The notes below the pieces were generated by a model, which was given only the letters and a program-made list of their open reading frames with translations, was not told where the DNA came from and did not search any database. Shown here piece after piece: positions 23,170-35,780 of a DNA stretch of 64,000 nt (positions within the stretch are counted from its first letter, which is position 1; each line of letters begins with the position of its first letter). A program made the position numbers and the translations under genes. Source of the DNA: Ursus arctos (Eukaryota > Chordata > Mammalia > Carnivora > Ursidae); assembly GCF_023065955.2 (NCBI RefSeq), contig NW_026623050.1:26804501-26868500 (forward strand), in the 5' to 3' direction.

Positions 23170-24060
23170 AGAAGGCTGACCAAGTGACCGGAGGAGGGCT
23201 CAGGTAAAAGATGAGGAGTAAGAAGTTAAGGCCAGAAAGGAAGGCTGGGTCAGATCCTAAAGAGCCTTCTAAGCCAACTTAAATCATTGAAAACTTAACC
23301 TAAGAGCATGTGAAAATATTGAAGAATTTTCATCCATGGACATGGTTTAGTTTGTCTTTTACATAGGTTACCCTTCCTCTCATATGCAGCTAAAATGGAG
23401 GGAAACAAAGTTGGAGGCAGGGAGACCAGCGTGAAGGCTGCTGCCTTCATCCATATAAAAGGTGGGTGTGGCCTGTAGCAGAAATGAAGGGATGGATTAA
23501 AGGGAGACCTAAAAGCTGTTAGGCTTTGGCTTAGACTAGTTAGAAATGGCCGGGATGGGAATAAGGAGAGCAACATGGACAGCTCTAAGTGTTTGGCCTG
23601 AGATGAATGAAGAGAATCACCGTGATGGAAACACAGGGCCATGGGCAGGTGCGGCAGGGGCTGGAGTTTAGGGATGATAGGTTCAACCGTAAATGCATTC
23701 AGTTTGTGGCATCCGTAGGATGTCCCAAGCCCAGGTGCCCATTAGGCAGCTAGAAATTAGCCTCTGGATCTCAGCAGAGAAGTCTGGGCTGGAGATAACA
23801 ATTTTTAAATGTTTAATATAATGATAATAATTGGAACTGTGGAAATATAGATAAGTTTGCCTGGGGGAATGATGGAGTAAGAAAAAGGTTATCAAATATA
23901 ACCCTGCAGAACCCAAATATTTAATAAGAAGAAGGCTAAGCAGCATTGGAGATCTTTGAAAGAAGTGAGAACATACAGCCTTGGAAAAGAGCAAGGAAAT
24001 CGGGAGAGAGGAATATCTCTAGAGTCAGAGAGGTGGTTTCTACCCAGAAAGTCACCTAAG
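23170..24060. repeat. Unassigned old purine-rich repeat-like stretch
   Basis: 'ctgggtcagatcctaaagagccttctaagcc', 'gagaccagcgtgaaggctgctgcc' and 'gtctgggctggagataacaa' look like a widespread old mammalian repeat I have seen but cannot name. I report it as probable repeat DNA only. Confidence 0.45.
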
Positions 24061-25899
24061 AGAGGGACTTAGAAAGCATCCATTGGCTTTGGGAAAAACA
24101 GGGTCACTCTTTCCTTGTCGAAGGCAAGTCCAAGCATTTTGGAGAATGGATGGGAAGCAAGGAGAGAACAGTGTGTGGACAGTCTTTCCCCAGGTCTTAG
24201 CCTCTCCCCGGGTCTCTCGTCCTCAAATGAGGTGTGCAGGATATTCAGAAGTTACATGGTAGCTGCCCACTGGCTGGATTCTAACACAGATGTGTTTTGT
24301 TTGGCCAGGGCAGTATTCAAACTACATTTCTGGTGGGCTGAATACAGTTGTACATAGACCCCTTTTCAGATCCTGTGTGACAGATTGAAAACCTACGTCA
24401 TAACCAGGTTTTTACCTTGTGAGTTTGCCATGTGGGCTAGTGCCGTCTCCACACAACCTACATGAATGCTAATCAGCAGTAATACCATTACAGAGCTTTT
24501 CACTACATCACGTATCATTGATAGATTTTCTTAAGGCTCTGTTCCTGAACATAATTTAGGATCCAGATAGCAAGAATACTGTGAAAGTAAACTGTGTCTT
24601 CAAAGGATTGTGGTTATTGCCACAGTGATCTGCTTTTGAGTTTCCCACTGGCAGTTCTGGCTTTGTAGCGTACCCTGGACTGCAGGAACGTTGTCATTCG
24701 GAGGGTGGTGTTTGCCTGGAGACCTGACCCTGTTAAGTGTCATCACAAACACTGAAAAGTCACTCTGAACTGAGCCTTGTACAGCCATCGATGTTCATTG
24801 GGCTCCCTGGCCTCTCATCGTCTTGTTTCATTCCTTTGATGGTGTAGCTTCCTCTTTCTTGGAAACCTGATCCCTCCAAAGTGGATCCTCGAGGTGCTTT
24901 GAGATCTCACAGTGAGTCCTCAGCAGAAAACACGTGGGATAGATCAGCCTAAGCTTTAAGCGTTCAGCTCCTTTGGTTTCTGCCTTTTTAAAAATTTGTC
25001 TGGGTCCATAAAAGTTTTTTCAGTAAATGATTTTTGCATAAACATGACTTTCCTAATTGTGAGTGATAAATGTTTTATTCTTTCAAAGTCATGTACAGCT
25101 CAAATAGAAATGAAGTCAGGAGACTGTATAATAAATGAAAAGGCAAGAGATGTCTAGAAATCACAGCCTAGAATTTTCAACAGTCAGAGCGGTGATCTCA
25201 GCCTCTCCCAAAACATGTGGGAACTGGAGGCCCGGAGGGAGAAGGCAGCTACTCAGCAGAGCCAGAGCTAGATGAGGTCTTGACCACATCTGGTGCCTTT
25301 CTGAGCAAGGGCATCTTTCAAGCCTGTGCCAGAAGCTTAAACATAAAAGGGAATTGACTGCTCTCCTCAGCTTGTTTCTCTCCTTCACCTTCACTTTATT
25401 TATCTTTGTGTTTTCTCTTCTGGGCTTCCCCTTGGCCATAAAAAATCACTTTATGTAAAATTCTTCTGTACCGTGTGCTCCGTTCAGATGTGCATGTGAT
25501 GAATGGTAGATTGGCAGCTTTGTAGTTTGCCCTGATTAGATTGTAGAGTTATGTCCCAGCTGTGCGACTTACTAAATATTTACAGATTAGAAGTCTACAA
25601 CGCTGCAAAGTTGTCTTGTGTTATGGATGTGGGGCCTTTCACTTTATTGTATTATGGCGCCTCGTCCTCAGTAAGGCAAGGACCACCTGCTGCGTCTGTG
25701 CTGATGCGGCAGAAGCAACAGCTGGTCGGAGGTGGCCTCGGGTACCCAGAGACCATCCAGCTGAAGCCTTTAGACAAGAGTCAACTCAGAGCTGAATGAG
25801 AGACACGTTGATGTGTCATTTTCTTGCGGATGGTATATGTTCTATATGGTATATGAGAATCCCTCATAGTTGTCTACCCCAAAGAGCACTGTGCAGAGA

Positions 25900-26050
25900 G
25901 TCTGACCCAGAAGTTCAGAATCCTCAGCTCTAGCTCTGGCACTGCCTCTGAAAGTGTGTCATGGGCAAGACACCTGTCAGTGCTGAACCTCATCTATGAA
26001 GCAGTCCGGTGAGATGCGCTCGAGGGTGGGCTCCTCGGCATTTCGCAGGG
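25900..26050 (+). mobile_element. MIR-like remnant
   Basis: 'tctagctctggcactgcctctgaaagtgtg' and 'gggcaagacacctgtcagtgctgaacctcatct' resemble the MIR core in sense. Confidence 0.55.
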
Positions 26051-26219
26051 TGTTCAGATACTCTTGTTACGCACTCTGGCGTTTCTGGTCGTCTTCCTCT
26101 TCTTGGGTGTGCCAAGCACTAGGTGCCGTGTATGAGGTGCGTGTTCATTCTGTGGGAGGTGGTGCTGTAGTGTCTAAGAACTAGTTTCTATTCAGAGTCT
26201 GTCACCACATCCCATCATC

Positions 26220-26970
26220 CTTAGAAGTGAGGTGAAGGATGAACAGCCACGCCACAAAGGAAGCTGTCCAGATGGCCACGAAGTGTACGAGAAAGTACTC
26301 AACATCATTATTCCTTAGGGACATAAAAGCTAAATCTCAGTGAGCTACAATGGCACACCCATCAGAATGGCTGCCATGAGAAACCTGACGTTAGCTAGTT
26401 TGGGCTAGGATGTAGAGCAGCCAGGACGCTCAGACGTTGCTGGTGGAGTGTACAGTGGCAAAACCATTCTGAGAAGGTTTTGTAGTGTCCTCTAATGCTA
26501 AAGATAAACTTACTCTGTGACACAGCAGTTCAGCTCCTAGGTTTATGTCCAAGAGAAATGATTCCATCTGGTCACCTAAATGCATGTAAAGAACTCTTGG
26601 TAGCTTTATTCCTAATAGCCCCAAACACAAAACAGTCCAAATGTCCATCAGCAGAGGAATGGATAAAGAGATGGCGAATTTGTATCATGAAACACAACAT
26701 AGCAAGAAAGAGGAATGAATGTACCCACATGGGTGAATCTCCTAGCGTTCTGATAGCAAAAGAAACCAGACACAGAATACATACTTGGGGTTCCATCAAC
26801 AAGGAGTTGAAGAACTGGTAAAACTAGTCTGCGGTGATTGAAGCTACACTAGTGATTACTTCTGGCATGAGAGGTTCTTGACGGAGGAAGGACGTGGGCG
26901 ATGGAACTGCTCTGTTGCCATCTGGTTGGTGGTTACGTGCTTGTAAACGTGTAGAAAGGCGCTGAGCTGC
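26220..26970 (+). mobile_element. Old L1 (L1M-type), ORF2 end and 3' UTR
   Basis: 'tcagaatggctgccatgag', 'cagttcagctcctaggtttatgtccaagagaaatg', 'ccaaatgtccatcagcagaggaatggataaa' and 'gtgattacttctggcatgagagg' are sense-strand L1 ORF2 and 3' UTR motifs. The two overlapping open frames here are L1 relics. Confidence 0.85.
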
Positions 26971-27371
26971 CCCTGTGGACTGCTGACTTTCTTGTATAGA
27001 AGTCATGCCCCACTAACAACAGTTGGGAAGGGAAGTGCATCTGAATGATTCATCTGTGTCCTTATCCCTGCACTTGGTGTTTTAGGCCTGTGGCCATGCA
27101 GGACAGAGTGTGCGAGGGGAGCCAGAGCATTGTAGCATGGCTCGTGCTATTACACGTCTCTTAGATTGGCCCAGAGCCAGTGGTACGGACTGCTACTTGG
27201 AGAAGCATAGCAATTCACATTTTATGAGAAGTCATTTGGACCGCACCTGGACCACACACTGTCAGAGGGTGCTCTCCTTTCCGTGAAGCTGTGCTCTAGA
27301 GGCTGATTTGCAAGTCAAGTATGACTTTTAGGTGGAATCTAATAGAAAGTGTGGTGGGCTCTCATCTCCAG

Positions 27372-27580
27372 GGGTGGCTGCCAGAGAGACAGCCCAAGCT
27401 CTGAAAACGCTGGCCCAGGCTGCCCGTGGAGTGGCCGCATCCACGAGTGACCCCGCAGCTGCGCATGCCATGTTAGATTCTGCTCGAGACGTCATGGAAG
27501 GCTCCGCCATGCTCATCCAAGAAGCCAAGCAGGCCCTGATTGCACCTGGGGATGCTGAGAGTCAGCAGAGACTAGCCCAG
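27372..27580 (+). CDS. TLN2: TLN2 exon I (R5)
   Basis: Completes the split Gly and encodes 69 further codons, VAARETAQALKTLAQ to GDAESQQRLAQ (TLN1-eq. 1118-1187). These are the third and fourth helices of R5. The SxDPAAAHAML segment is the talin-2 form. Acceptor CTCCAG, donor CAG|GTGAGG, phase 1 in and 0 out. Confidence 0.97.
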
Positions 27581-28675
27581 GTGAGGCCCAGAATTGGCAG
27601 TTTTGGTCATCACTAAGGTGGTCGTGTTGGCAGGCTGTCTTCTGGGCACTCTTTTCCTGGTGTGAACGTTTTTCAATCAGTGGGTGTTTCCAGAACCTTC
27701 CGAAGTGCTATGCCAGTGCTGGTCATACATGATATCCACTTTTGTAAGTCTTGCCTAGTACCCCCCGCGATAGGAGATCTGCTTAATTGAGTCAATGGAG
27801 AGGATGGGGGGTGGGAGGGAGGTGGTGTTGAAATCTGTCGTTGGAATTTCGGGAACCAGCACACAGCATATTTGTTGGCGACTTGTGTATGCTTAAGTAT
27901 GTCCCTCTACCTTGTCTGGGAGGTGCTGGGAGGTGAGGTAGAAACAGTTTGGCCACTCAAAGTTTTATACTCGCTCTACTGCCTATCTGGATGAGTCTTT
28001 GCCAACCTAATAAACTAGTGGGCTGGAGACCATCCAGGCAAAGTTCTAGGCAGGAAGCTGGGAAGCAGATGGGCTACTTAAAAGGAACGACACAGCCCAC
28101 TTCCAAAGACCTTACCCTTTACCTGAGTGCAAACAGCAGGCCCTCACCCATCCTAAAGGGGCAGCATGTGGGCAACCCCAAGTTGGTCTGAAAGCGCTCA
28201 GACCGTCCCACCTGCCCTTGGGCAGGGTGCGGTCCGGGCGTGATGGCACCAGAAGGTGACACCTAACTGGGGCCCAAAGAACGCAAGGCCTCCTTCCACT
28301 TCAGTGGCCTCTGCGGGGCTCTCAAGAAGGGTGCTCTTTCTGTTTCTCTTGGTGGTGGCTCTCTTTGTCGTAGAATATGACATAATGTTGGAGACTTCTG
28401 TGTTTGAGTCACAGAATTGTGACTTAGTCTGGTCCCGGGTGCACGTAAGGCGGACTGTTATCACTGTCAGCCCCTGTGCCAAGACAGGATGTTAACCCCA
28501 GTGAGAGGCCTCCGTGAGCTGATTTAATGGTAAACAGCGTCAGCTGGATGCTGGCAGATAATTCCCCGATGCTTTTCAGCTCTGCATACTGTCCCTGCTG
28601 GCTCCCCACACATCTGCAGCAGTGTTTGCAGGGAAAGTGCTCTCTCATGGAGCTTTTCTCCCTCTGTGTATGCAG
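27581..28675 (+). other. TLN2: Intron I/J
   Basis: 1.1 kb without a repeat I recognise. Open frames at 28198-28495 on both strands look like chance. Confidence 0.8.
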
Positions 28676-28795
28676 GTGGCCAAAGCCGTCTCACACTCCT
28701 TGAATAACTGCGTGAATTGTCTCCCGGGGCAGAAGGATGTGGACGTGGCCTTGAAGAGCATTGGCGAGTCCAGCAAGAAGCTGCTGGTGGACTCG
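28676..28795 (+). CDS. TLN2: TLN2 exon J (R5-R6 junction)
   Basis: 40 codons, VAKAVSHSLNNCVN to KKLLVDS (TLN1-eq. 1188-1227). It completes R5 and enters R6. The CLPGQKDVD turn marks the inter-bundle link. Acceptor TGCAG, donor TCG|GTGAGA, phase 0. A 232-codon antisense open frame covers this exon but does not look real. Confidence 0.97.
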
Positions 28796-29726
28796 GTGAG
28801 AGGCTTTGCATTGAGAAGGGGCCCCGGGGGGGCTGGGCTCACCTTAGGTGTGAGGGGAGTCTTCTCCCCTCCGTGGGATGTCTGAGCAGCTAACCTCTGT
28901 CTGAGGAGTCCCATTTTGCCTCCAGTTTGCCTTTCTTTGTTTTGCTTTGCCATCAGCAAAGTTCCCAGGTAGAGCTTTAAAAGTTCACTCTTTCTTTGAG
29001 TCCATGTTGCTGTGTGCTCTCCGGTCAGCCCAGTGAAAACAGGAAAGTTTTCTTTAGAGAGAGCGAGTAGTCTAAGGAATCTGCTTCCTCTTAGAGCCTG
29101 TTCCCTGTTCGTGCGCCCCTTTCTGGGGTCGGGGCTTGGGCTCATACATTTCTCTGCCTGGCGTCTGGCACATACTGGATATACCGTACATGGTGTGACT
29201 AAAAGAACCTGGCATAACTCTCTGGAACAAATAGTAGTAGTTCCACCAGTGATAATTCTGATCCACACAAAAGCTATGTGAGCAAAGGTTACTAAGAACC
29301 TTGGCATTAGTTTGGAAGAATAGGATTCGAAGTTTAATAGCATCTGCCTTTTAGTTCTAGAAAGCTAAACCTTTGAGAGGTTCCATGCAGAGTGGAGTGG
29401 TGCTTCAGAACGTGGATCTTGGAGTCAGACTGCCCAGGTGTGAACCCTGGCTCTGCTACTGAGGGGGCTGTAGCCCCTGAGGATAGGCCACTTTTAGATC
29501 CACTGTGTCTAGCACTGAATAGGTGTTTAGTACGTTTCAGTGAGTGAGATAATGTCTGTATGTTAAAGGTCCAACTTAACATAGGTGGGCTCAGACCACA
29601 CAGAGCCTTTCGGTCTAGATGCCTCAGAAATGCAGCTCTGGAGAGTCCTTCCACGGAGCCTTCCTTCATTTCCCCCACACGAAGTAAAACTTCTTATGGG
29701 GTCTGTGCCTTTTTTCTGCACTGCAG
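28796..29726 (+). other. TLN2: Intron J/K
   Basis: 0.93 kb with one MIR (29394-29540). Nothing else is recognised. Confidence 0.8.
29394..29540 (+). mobile_element. MIR SINE
   Basis: 'cagaacgtggatcttggagtcagactgcccaggtgtgaaccctggctctgctac' is close to the MIR head, followed by a decayed 3' part ending 'gcactgaataggtgt'. Confidence 0.8.
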
Positions 29727-29924
29727 TTACCTCCCAGCACGAAGCCTTTCCAGGAAGCCCAGAGTGAGCTGAACCAAGCCGCAGCTGATCTGAACCAGTC
29801 TGCGGGAGAAGTGGTCCATGCCACCCGGGGCCAGAGCGGAGAGCTGGCCGCAGCCTCTGGCAAGTTCAGTGAGGATTTCGATGAATTCCTCGATGCTGGC
29901 ATTGAGATGGCAGGCCAAGCGCAG
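29727..29924 (+). CDS. TLN2: TLN2 exon K (R6)
   Basis: 66 codons, LPPSTKPFQEAQSEL to IEMAGQAQ (TLN1-eq. 1228-1293). These are the first helices of R6, part of actin-binding site 2. The PPST linker and the acidic loop EDFDEFLDAG are as expected for talin-2. Acceptor CTGCAG, donor CAG|GTGAGT, phase 0. Confidence 0.97.
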
Positions 29925-31172
29925 GTGAGTGTGGTGGCGGCTACCTCGAGCGGACCCTTGCCTGTCGACTCTGGTAGACTCCCTGCCCCGGAGGCCTGCT
30001 GGGCAAACAGACACAGGGAACCCGTCAGCAGGTCACACCATTGCGTTCTCTTTGCTGCTTGGAAAGTACTGTGACCTCACAGGCCTGGCATTCCTAAAGA
30101 CGCTATTACCTTACGTGTGAAATGCTTCTTAGAGATAAGGGATAACTTTTCCCACGATCATGCAGCAGGATTCGTGGTTTGCTTAAGCTTCTGGAGGGAG
30201 GGCAGCTCTGTGTCCTGTATTTCATATATGGTATAATATAGTAAAAAACCATGTGTTTGAGGTTCATTGGGCCCATTGGAGGGGGCTGTGTCTAATACCA
30301 AGTGTCAAATGATTAAAAATTACCTCTTTGAGGGGCACCTGGGTGGCTCAATCGGTTAAGTGTCTGCCTTCGGGTCAGGTCATGATCCCGGGGTCCTGGG
30401 ATCACACCCTGCATCGGACTCCTTGCTCAGCGGGAAGCCCGCTTCTCCCTCTCCCACTCCCCCTGATTGTGCTCTCTCAAATAAATAAATAAAATCATTA
30501 AAAAAAATTACCTCCTTGAGATGAACAGATAAAGCCCTTGTTCAGAACAAGGGAACATGACTGGTCTGGTGTGAACCACAGAGCTGTTTTTTCTTGAGCT
30601 CCTGTGAGCTCCCTGAAGGAGAAACCCAGGGTGTCTCTGGGTGTCTCTTGCTGTGTGACCTACAGATGGTTGTGTCTCTGATAGGAAGTCAGCCAGGTGA
30701 GAAATGTGTCTTTCCCCAAGTCAGGAACTTCTGGGGTGCAGTCAGCTCCGAATATCTAGACAGTGCTGGGCGTTTGTGCCAGGCTGAGATGTATGAGCTC
30801 CTTGACAACTCCAGCATTGTTGAGCAAGATGCTGGAATCCTGGCCTGGTCCATGCACTGATGAGCTGGTGCTCTCTCGCCCTCCCTCTCCTTCCCTCCCC
30901 CACTTTTAATGCTTGCTCTGGTGAGACAGCACAGCTCTTGGCTGACCCACTTGGGGGTGGATCGCTGTCCTGTTGCGGGCATCTTGGTGTGGGTCTGTCT
31001 GTTTGGGCACGGGGCAGTGTCTCTACCAGTTAGGGATCTGCCCACTAATGGGGCTTAATGCAGTTTCTGTAGATAACTTGCCTCTATTTCAAGATGCTTC
31101 TCCCAGCTCTCTGAATGCTGCCCGGAAGAAATGGACAGTCCCTAATTACTCTGCCTCCTTTCGACTTTGCAG
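29925..31172 (+). other. TLN2: Intron K/L
   Basis: 1.25 kb with one SINE (30333-30502). Nothing else is recognised. Confidence 0.8.
30333..30502 (+). mobile_element. Carnivore SINE with target-site duplication
   Basis: Sense copy, slightly short in the CT-rich region. Flanked by AAAAATTACCTCTTTGAG (30315-30332) and AAAAATTACCTCCTTGAG (30503-30520), with one mismatch. Confidence 0.97.
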
Positions 31173-31312
31173 ACGAAAGAAGACCAGATCCAAGTAATAG
31201 GAAACCTCAAGAATATCTCTATGGCATCCAGCAAGCTGTTGTTAGCTGCCAAGTCTCTCTCGGTGGATCCAGGAGCCCCCAATGCAAAAAATCTCCTGGC
31301 AGCTGCTGCAAG
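31173..31312 (+). CDS. TLN2: TLN2 exon L (R6)
   Basis: 46 codons plus two bases, TKEDQIQVIGNLKN to LLAAAA(R) (TLN1-eq. 1294-1340). This is a central R6 helix pair; ISMASSKLLLAAKSLSVDP is highly conserved. Acceptor TTTGCAG, donor AG|GTAAGA, phase out 2. Inverted SINEs sit in the introns on both sides (30333 plus, 37294 minus). Confidence 0.97.
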
Positions 31313-32329
31313 GTAAGAGGAGAACAAAACATGCTTTCATGTGTGGTTAAATAATGCCAGCGTTTGAGAGACAGGCCTGATGTCCTGCTGCTCTGGCTCA
31401 GCAAAGATGTGGTGCTGTTTCTATGTTGTCAGAGGCAGAGTCGGGACTCTGGCATTTGATTAAACTGGCTCATCCTCACGTGCTTTCCCCACTGAAGATG
31501 TTTTCTGTCTTCTCTTCCAGCCTTTCAGCTTGCTTAGACTTAAGGCCCCTATTGATTTATAAAGATGATGGCTTAAATGGATGTTTTTAAAGGAGTGTTA
31601 TATCTTTCTGACGATGAAAGTAGTATGTGCTCGTTGAAAAAAATCAGAAAATACTAAAAAGTATTAAAAAGAAAAAAAAAAAAGCCCCACAACACCCAAA
31701 GAGCCGTTCAGCATTTCTTGAGCACTTACTGTGTGCCTGGCATCAAGGCTAATGAGATGAACTTAAACGTACTCCATTTGTCACATGCGGAGGGCTCCAG
31801 TTAAGGGTGAATGGGGTAGTGGTGGGAGTAAACTGGGGAAATATATTAAAACAGGAATCTGAGTTTGGGGTGGTGCCAGCGCCCTTTCCCACTGTTTTCA
31901 CCCGAGGAAGCGGTGACACACCGTCTGCTCCAGAGCCACTGTGCCAGTTGAGTTCAATAGCTGGAAGGAATGCTGGTCCCAGGAGAAACGGCAGTGACAG
32001 CCCGGGACGATTTTGTATTAGCAAAATCATTCACTTTCCCAAACCGAGAGGCCATAGGGTGTCTGGTGTTTCTCTAGTGCTGTGGGCAAGTTTTCCTGCC
32101 ATTGCTTGATAACACTTTGTATATAGGAAAGCTAACAGCAGTACGTGCAGGCAATTAGGATATAGAGTGTAATTGGAAACCTTTTCAAAACATGCAAATT
32201 AGTGATTTTTAAAAAGCATACCATGAATTCTTTTCGATTTTTTTTTTTAACTTGATTTTGCTTGTTTGCTTGCGTGTATTTGTTTTTTCATGTCTTTCTC
32301 TCTTCTGGGTGCTCAGTGGCTGTCTTTTT

Positions 32330-32480
32330 GAGTTCAGAGTCAGCAGACCTGAATTCTAGTCCAGGCTTTAATGTTTGATACACTTGGTTACGGCGGTTGG
32401 ATTGTTCAACCTGTCCCAACTTTCCCATCTGCAAAATGGGGGTGGGTACTACATCATCCTTAAGTTCTAAGTTCTTGTTA
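32330..32480 (+). mobile_element. MIR-like remnant
   Basis: 'gagttcagagtcagcagacctgaattctagtcc' and 'ctttcccatctgcaaaatgggggtgggtac' are MIR head and core motifs in sense. Confidence 0.65.
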
Positions 32481-35444
32481 GCTCTCAGTATATAAGATAT
32501 CTTGGTGCTTATGGTTAAAACTGGTCTCTGGTTCCCTCTTGGTCTGTAGTGCTTTAGTTATTTATTTGTTTATTTATTGCTTGCAGGGGGTGGGAGGTAG
32601 AATTAGATCATTTTAGAGCAGGTCCTTCGAAAACCCTTGAGTTTCTGTAGTTATTCCTAGGTGTATATGCTTCAGCTTCAAACGATAGTGAGAGCCACTA
32701 GAAGATTGGAAAAATACCCTCCCATCTCCCTGCCTCCATCTCCTGCTTTGTGACTGTGCCAGTGAGTGAGTGCCCTCCAAGGGGTGGGGGCTGAGGAGGG
32801 AGGCGTGATGTCTTCTCTGTTGAGCAGCTGTTTCTCATATAAAACCCTCTCTTGATTCTTCTTTTTCCTACAAAGGGCCTTTGGATAGGGCAACTGATGT
32901 TTCCAGGTATCTGTACTCAGATGTTTTTCATTATCTTCAATTTTTTGCATCATTTCAAAATTACAGTTTCCAGCTTAGAACGCAGTGTTCACTCTCTTAA
33001 ATCATGGAAGAAGGGGAGAGCGTAAATTGGCCTTTTGCAAGCCAGGTAAGGAAGGAAACGCAGGCCCTGAAGGATTATGGCTGGTGTCCTGGCTCTGTGG
33101 GTGTCTGAAGGCCCCCTGGTGGTGACATTGAGGAAGGGGCCTGGAAACGAGATGATGAGGCTCTCTTTGCCTATGTCCTGGCTTTCGGCAGTTGACAGGG
33201 AGTTCCAGCCTCATGGTTTCATAGCCAAATACATGCTTAAAAATCATCAGAGGAAATGATTGTCTCAGGTTGGAACTGTTGCCAGAAGATGCCGGCACAT
33301 TCTCCTTGGCTTCTTGGCACATGTTGGGATGCTCTGCTCCTCGAGGTGGTTTCCAAGTGGAAGCTCTGGCCGGGTCAGATGAGTCAGGCAAGCTGTTCTT
33401 GGGAGGTGAAGCTTTGCACAGCTGGGGTGCATTCATTTATTCAACAGATTATTACCACGTGCCTGAAACGGGCTGGACCCAGTCCTGGGTGCTGGGCAGG
33501 CGCACACTGTGATAAGACAGGAATGGCCACAGGGGAGTTAGGGCAAGGGGCGTGCACACACACAGCGTGCTCGCCTCATTCAGTCTGGACATTGCCGCAG
33601 CCCTGCACGAGTGCCCTTGGAGTTGAGCAGCTGGAATCTGACTACCGCTGTCCTCATCTTCAGTCCCACCGCCCTCCCTGTTCCTGAGACAGCCCAGCCC
33701 TGCCTGTGTTTCATGTGGTTGTCCTCAAAGGCCCCAAGGATGCCACTGTGGGGATCTAGACCTGGACCAGGACAGCCCTCCCCTGCTCCTGTGTCCACAG
33801 GCTTGAATCCTTTGTTCTTGATGGTCTCCTTGATTCTTTCTGCTTTGGGAAAAAAAGATTGATCTCTGGAAAAGCAGCTGGCTTTGCCCTTTCCCTCTGC
33901 TCTTCATTCTGCATCAGTGTCCACAAACCACGTCCTTTGGTTTCTGATGCTTAGTGGGGACGAAGTCATTTGCTCTTTAGCACCCAGCTTGTTTGTCTTC
34001 TTCCTGTGTAAGTGGTGAGCTCTGACTCTCTTCGGAGGAGTTGGGTGGAGCTGAAGACCCTTTGTCAACCGTTCATCAGCTTTTTCCCTGGCCAGGGGCT
34101 GGTCTGATGCTCCCTGAACTTAGTCAAAGAAATGGAAAACCAGGTTGCAGTTGCAAAAAGGAGGGAGCATCCTACCTCTGGGCACCTGCCCTGTGCCACC
34201 GCTCACACCACAGTCATGCTGGCCAGAAGGACTCCCTGGCTGAGAAGACTTCACACCCACGCCTGTCGCTGCCAGCGTTGGGACCCAGCTGGTTTTTCTG
34301 CTGCTTTCCTGTCCCCTGAGGCTTCCCTAGAACTTAGCAGGCGATTTCTCTTCCTGGGCTGCCCTTTGTTGCGAGGTTCCTGCCAGGCAGGCTTCCTCCT
34401 GTCTCCAGAGACGGTGAAAAAGGATAAGCCAGCAAGCAGATCTTCCACACTGTGGCATAGAAAAATATAAACCAGGCTGTCTGTTGGTCTCCTCTAGAAT
34501 GTTCTCTTCCCTTTATCCAAATCAGGATCTCACTGACTTCTCTGACTGTTGCAGTCCTCATCGAGCTCTCCCTTCCATGCAGAACCCGTGCCCTGTGTCT
34601 GCGCTCCCCGCGAGCCTAGAGCGTGTCTGGCCTCTCGGAGGTTCTGTCTGACGTGCTCCTGCCCTCACCGCTGCCTTTGGCTTTACCTTCTGTGTGTCTT
34701 ACCTGTTCATTATCCTGCTGCTCCAACCGGATTGCAGTCACCTTGCTTTCCTAGAGAGACAAACTATATTATTTTTGAATTGCCATACCTTGTACAGAGC
34801 AGGACCCAGGGAATACGCACAGGTGGAATTTGGGGTAGTTTTTGCCTGCCGAAGGGCACTCTCCCTTGAGGAAGGGAAATGTCTGATGTTGGTGTTTTCC
34901 CCGCCAAGCTCCTTATCAGATGATTTGGGCTTAACAGATCATCAGAAGCACAAATTGGTTGATTTTCTTCTCTCACCCCTGGTGCATCTCCATATCTATT
35001 GAGAATTTCCCTCCGGAGCTCCCAAACTAGTCAAATCAATTCAGTCAGTATCTCTGAACACTAAACAATGTGTAGCTTAGAAAGCCTTTTTTTTTTTTTT
35101 TTTTTTAAGATCTAAGGTTATAGATTCCAATTTTTTTTTAAACTGAAAGTGGCTGGATATGCCTAGATGAAGAATGAGACACAAGAAAACACTACTTCTA
35201 GTTGAGGGAATTATGGTTTAACTTTTTTGTATTTTTAAAAAAATAAACTTGTGCAGCTTTAATCATTTTTTTAAAATAGTGGGAAAATATTTTAAAACTG
35301 CAGCTCAGACCTATTTGGATTCATATAGAACAGAGGGAGGATGCTGCTATTGTTGGCCCTCTCTTTATGACTGTAAGTTGGCTAAATCATAATTTTTTAT
35401 TGGATTTACTGAAATTTTTTTATTTAAAAATAATAAAATTACTT

Positions 35445-35780
35445 TAAAAGTATTATAAATCCACCTTTTTGGTATGTCATTCTGTCGTTTTTTCTGAGTA
35501 TGTGTATGTTGAATTTTATAGCTGTGGGCTCCTACAAAACAGTTTATACTGTTTTGTAAATTTTGTTAATTGTGAATCATGAATATTCTTATATGTTAGG
35601 AATATGCTATGCATTATGACTTTCAGTGGGCACCCAGAATTCCATCGTACACTATACATTTATTTAGTCTATCCTCTGTTATTGCATATTTGGGTTGCTT
35701 TCTAATCCTTTGATCTTACAACTAACTGCTATAGTTTGAAGCATAAAAATACTATTTTTCATTGTCAAATCTACATAACC
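35445..35780 (-). mobile_element. Old L1-like fragment
   Basis: 'attccatcgtacactatacatttatttagtc' and 'tgcatatttgggttgctttc' resemble decayed antisense L1 motifs. A perfect 11-bp inverted repeat lies inside (35533-35558). Confidence 0.5.

Larger units (their letters stand above)
17675..27371 (+). other. TLN2: Intron H/I, longest in the window
   Basis: 9.7 kb. It holds three SINEs (18403-18611 plus; 20112-20309 and 21942-22144 minus), a large old L1 on the minus strand spanning about 18690-21930, a younger carnivore L1 3' end, an unassigned old repeat (23170-24060), a MIR-like remnant (25900-26050) and an old sense L1 (26220-26970). I name nothing in 22200-23170 or 24100-25900. Confidence 0.85.

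Noticed and set aside
26495..26821. 108-codon frame that could be a small protein
   Set aside because: It lies inside a decayed L1 ORF2/3' UTR copy and reads like mutated L1.
28645..29343. 232-codon open frame on the minus strand, the longest in the window
   Set aside because: It runs antisense through TLN2 exon J and neighbouring intron. The protein has no recognisable domain, there is no promoter or splice support, and alanine-rich GC-rich exons commonly give open antisense frames.
33000..34570. Cluster of overlapping open frames on both strands, suggesting a nested gene
   Set aside because: Frames overlap on both strands, none resembles a known protein, and the region is simply GC-richer. 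No splice pattern links them.
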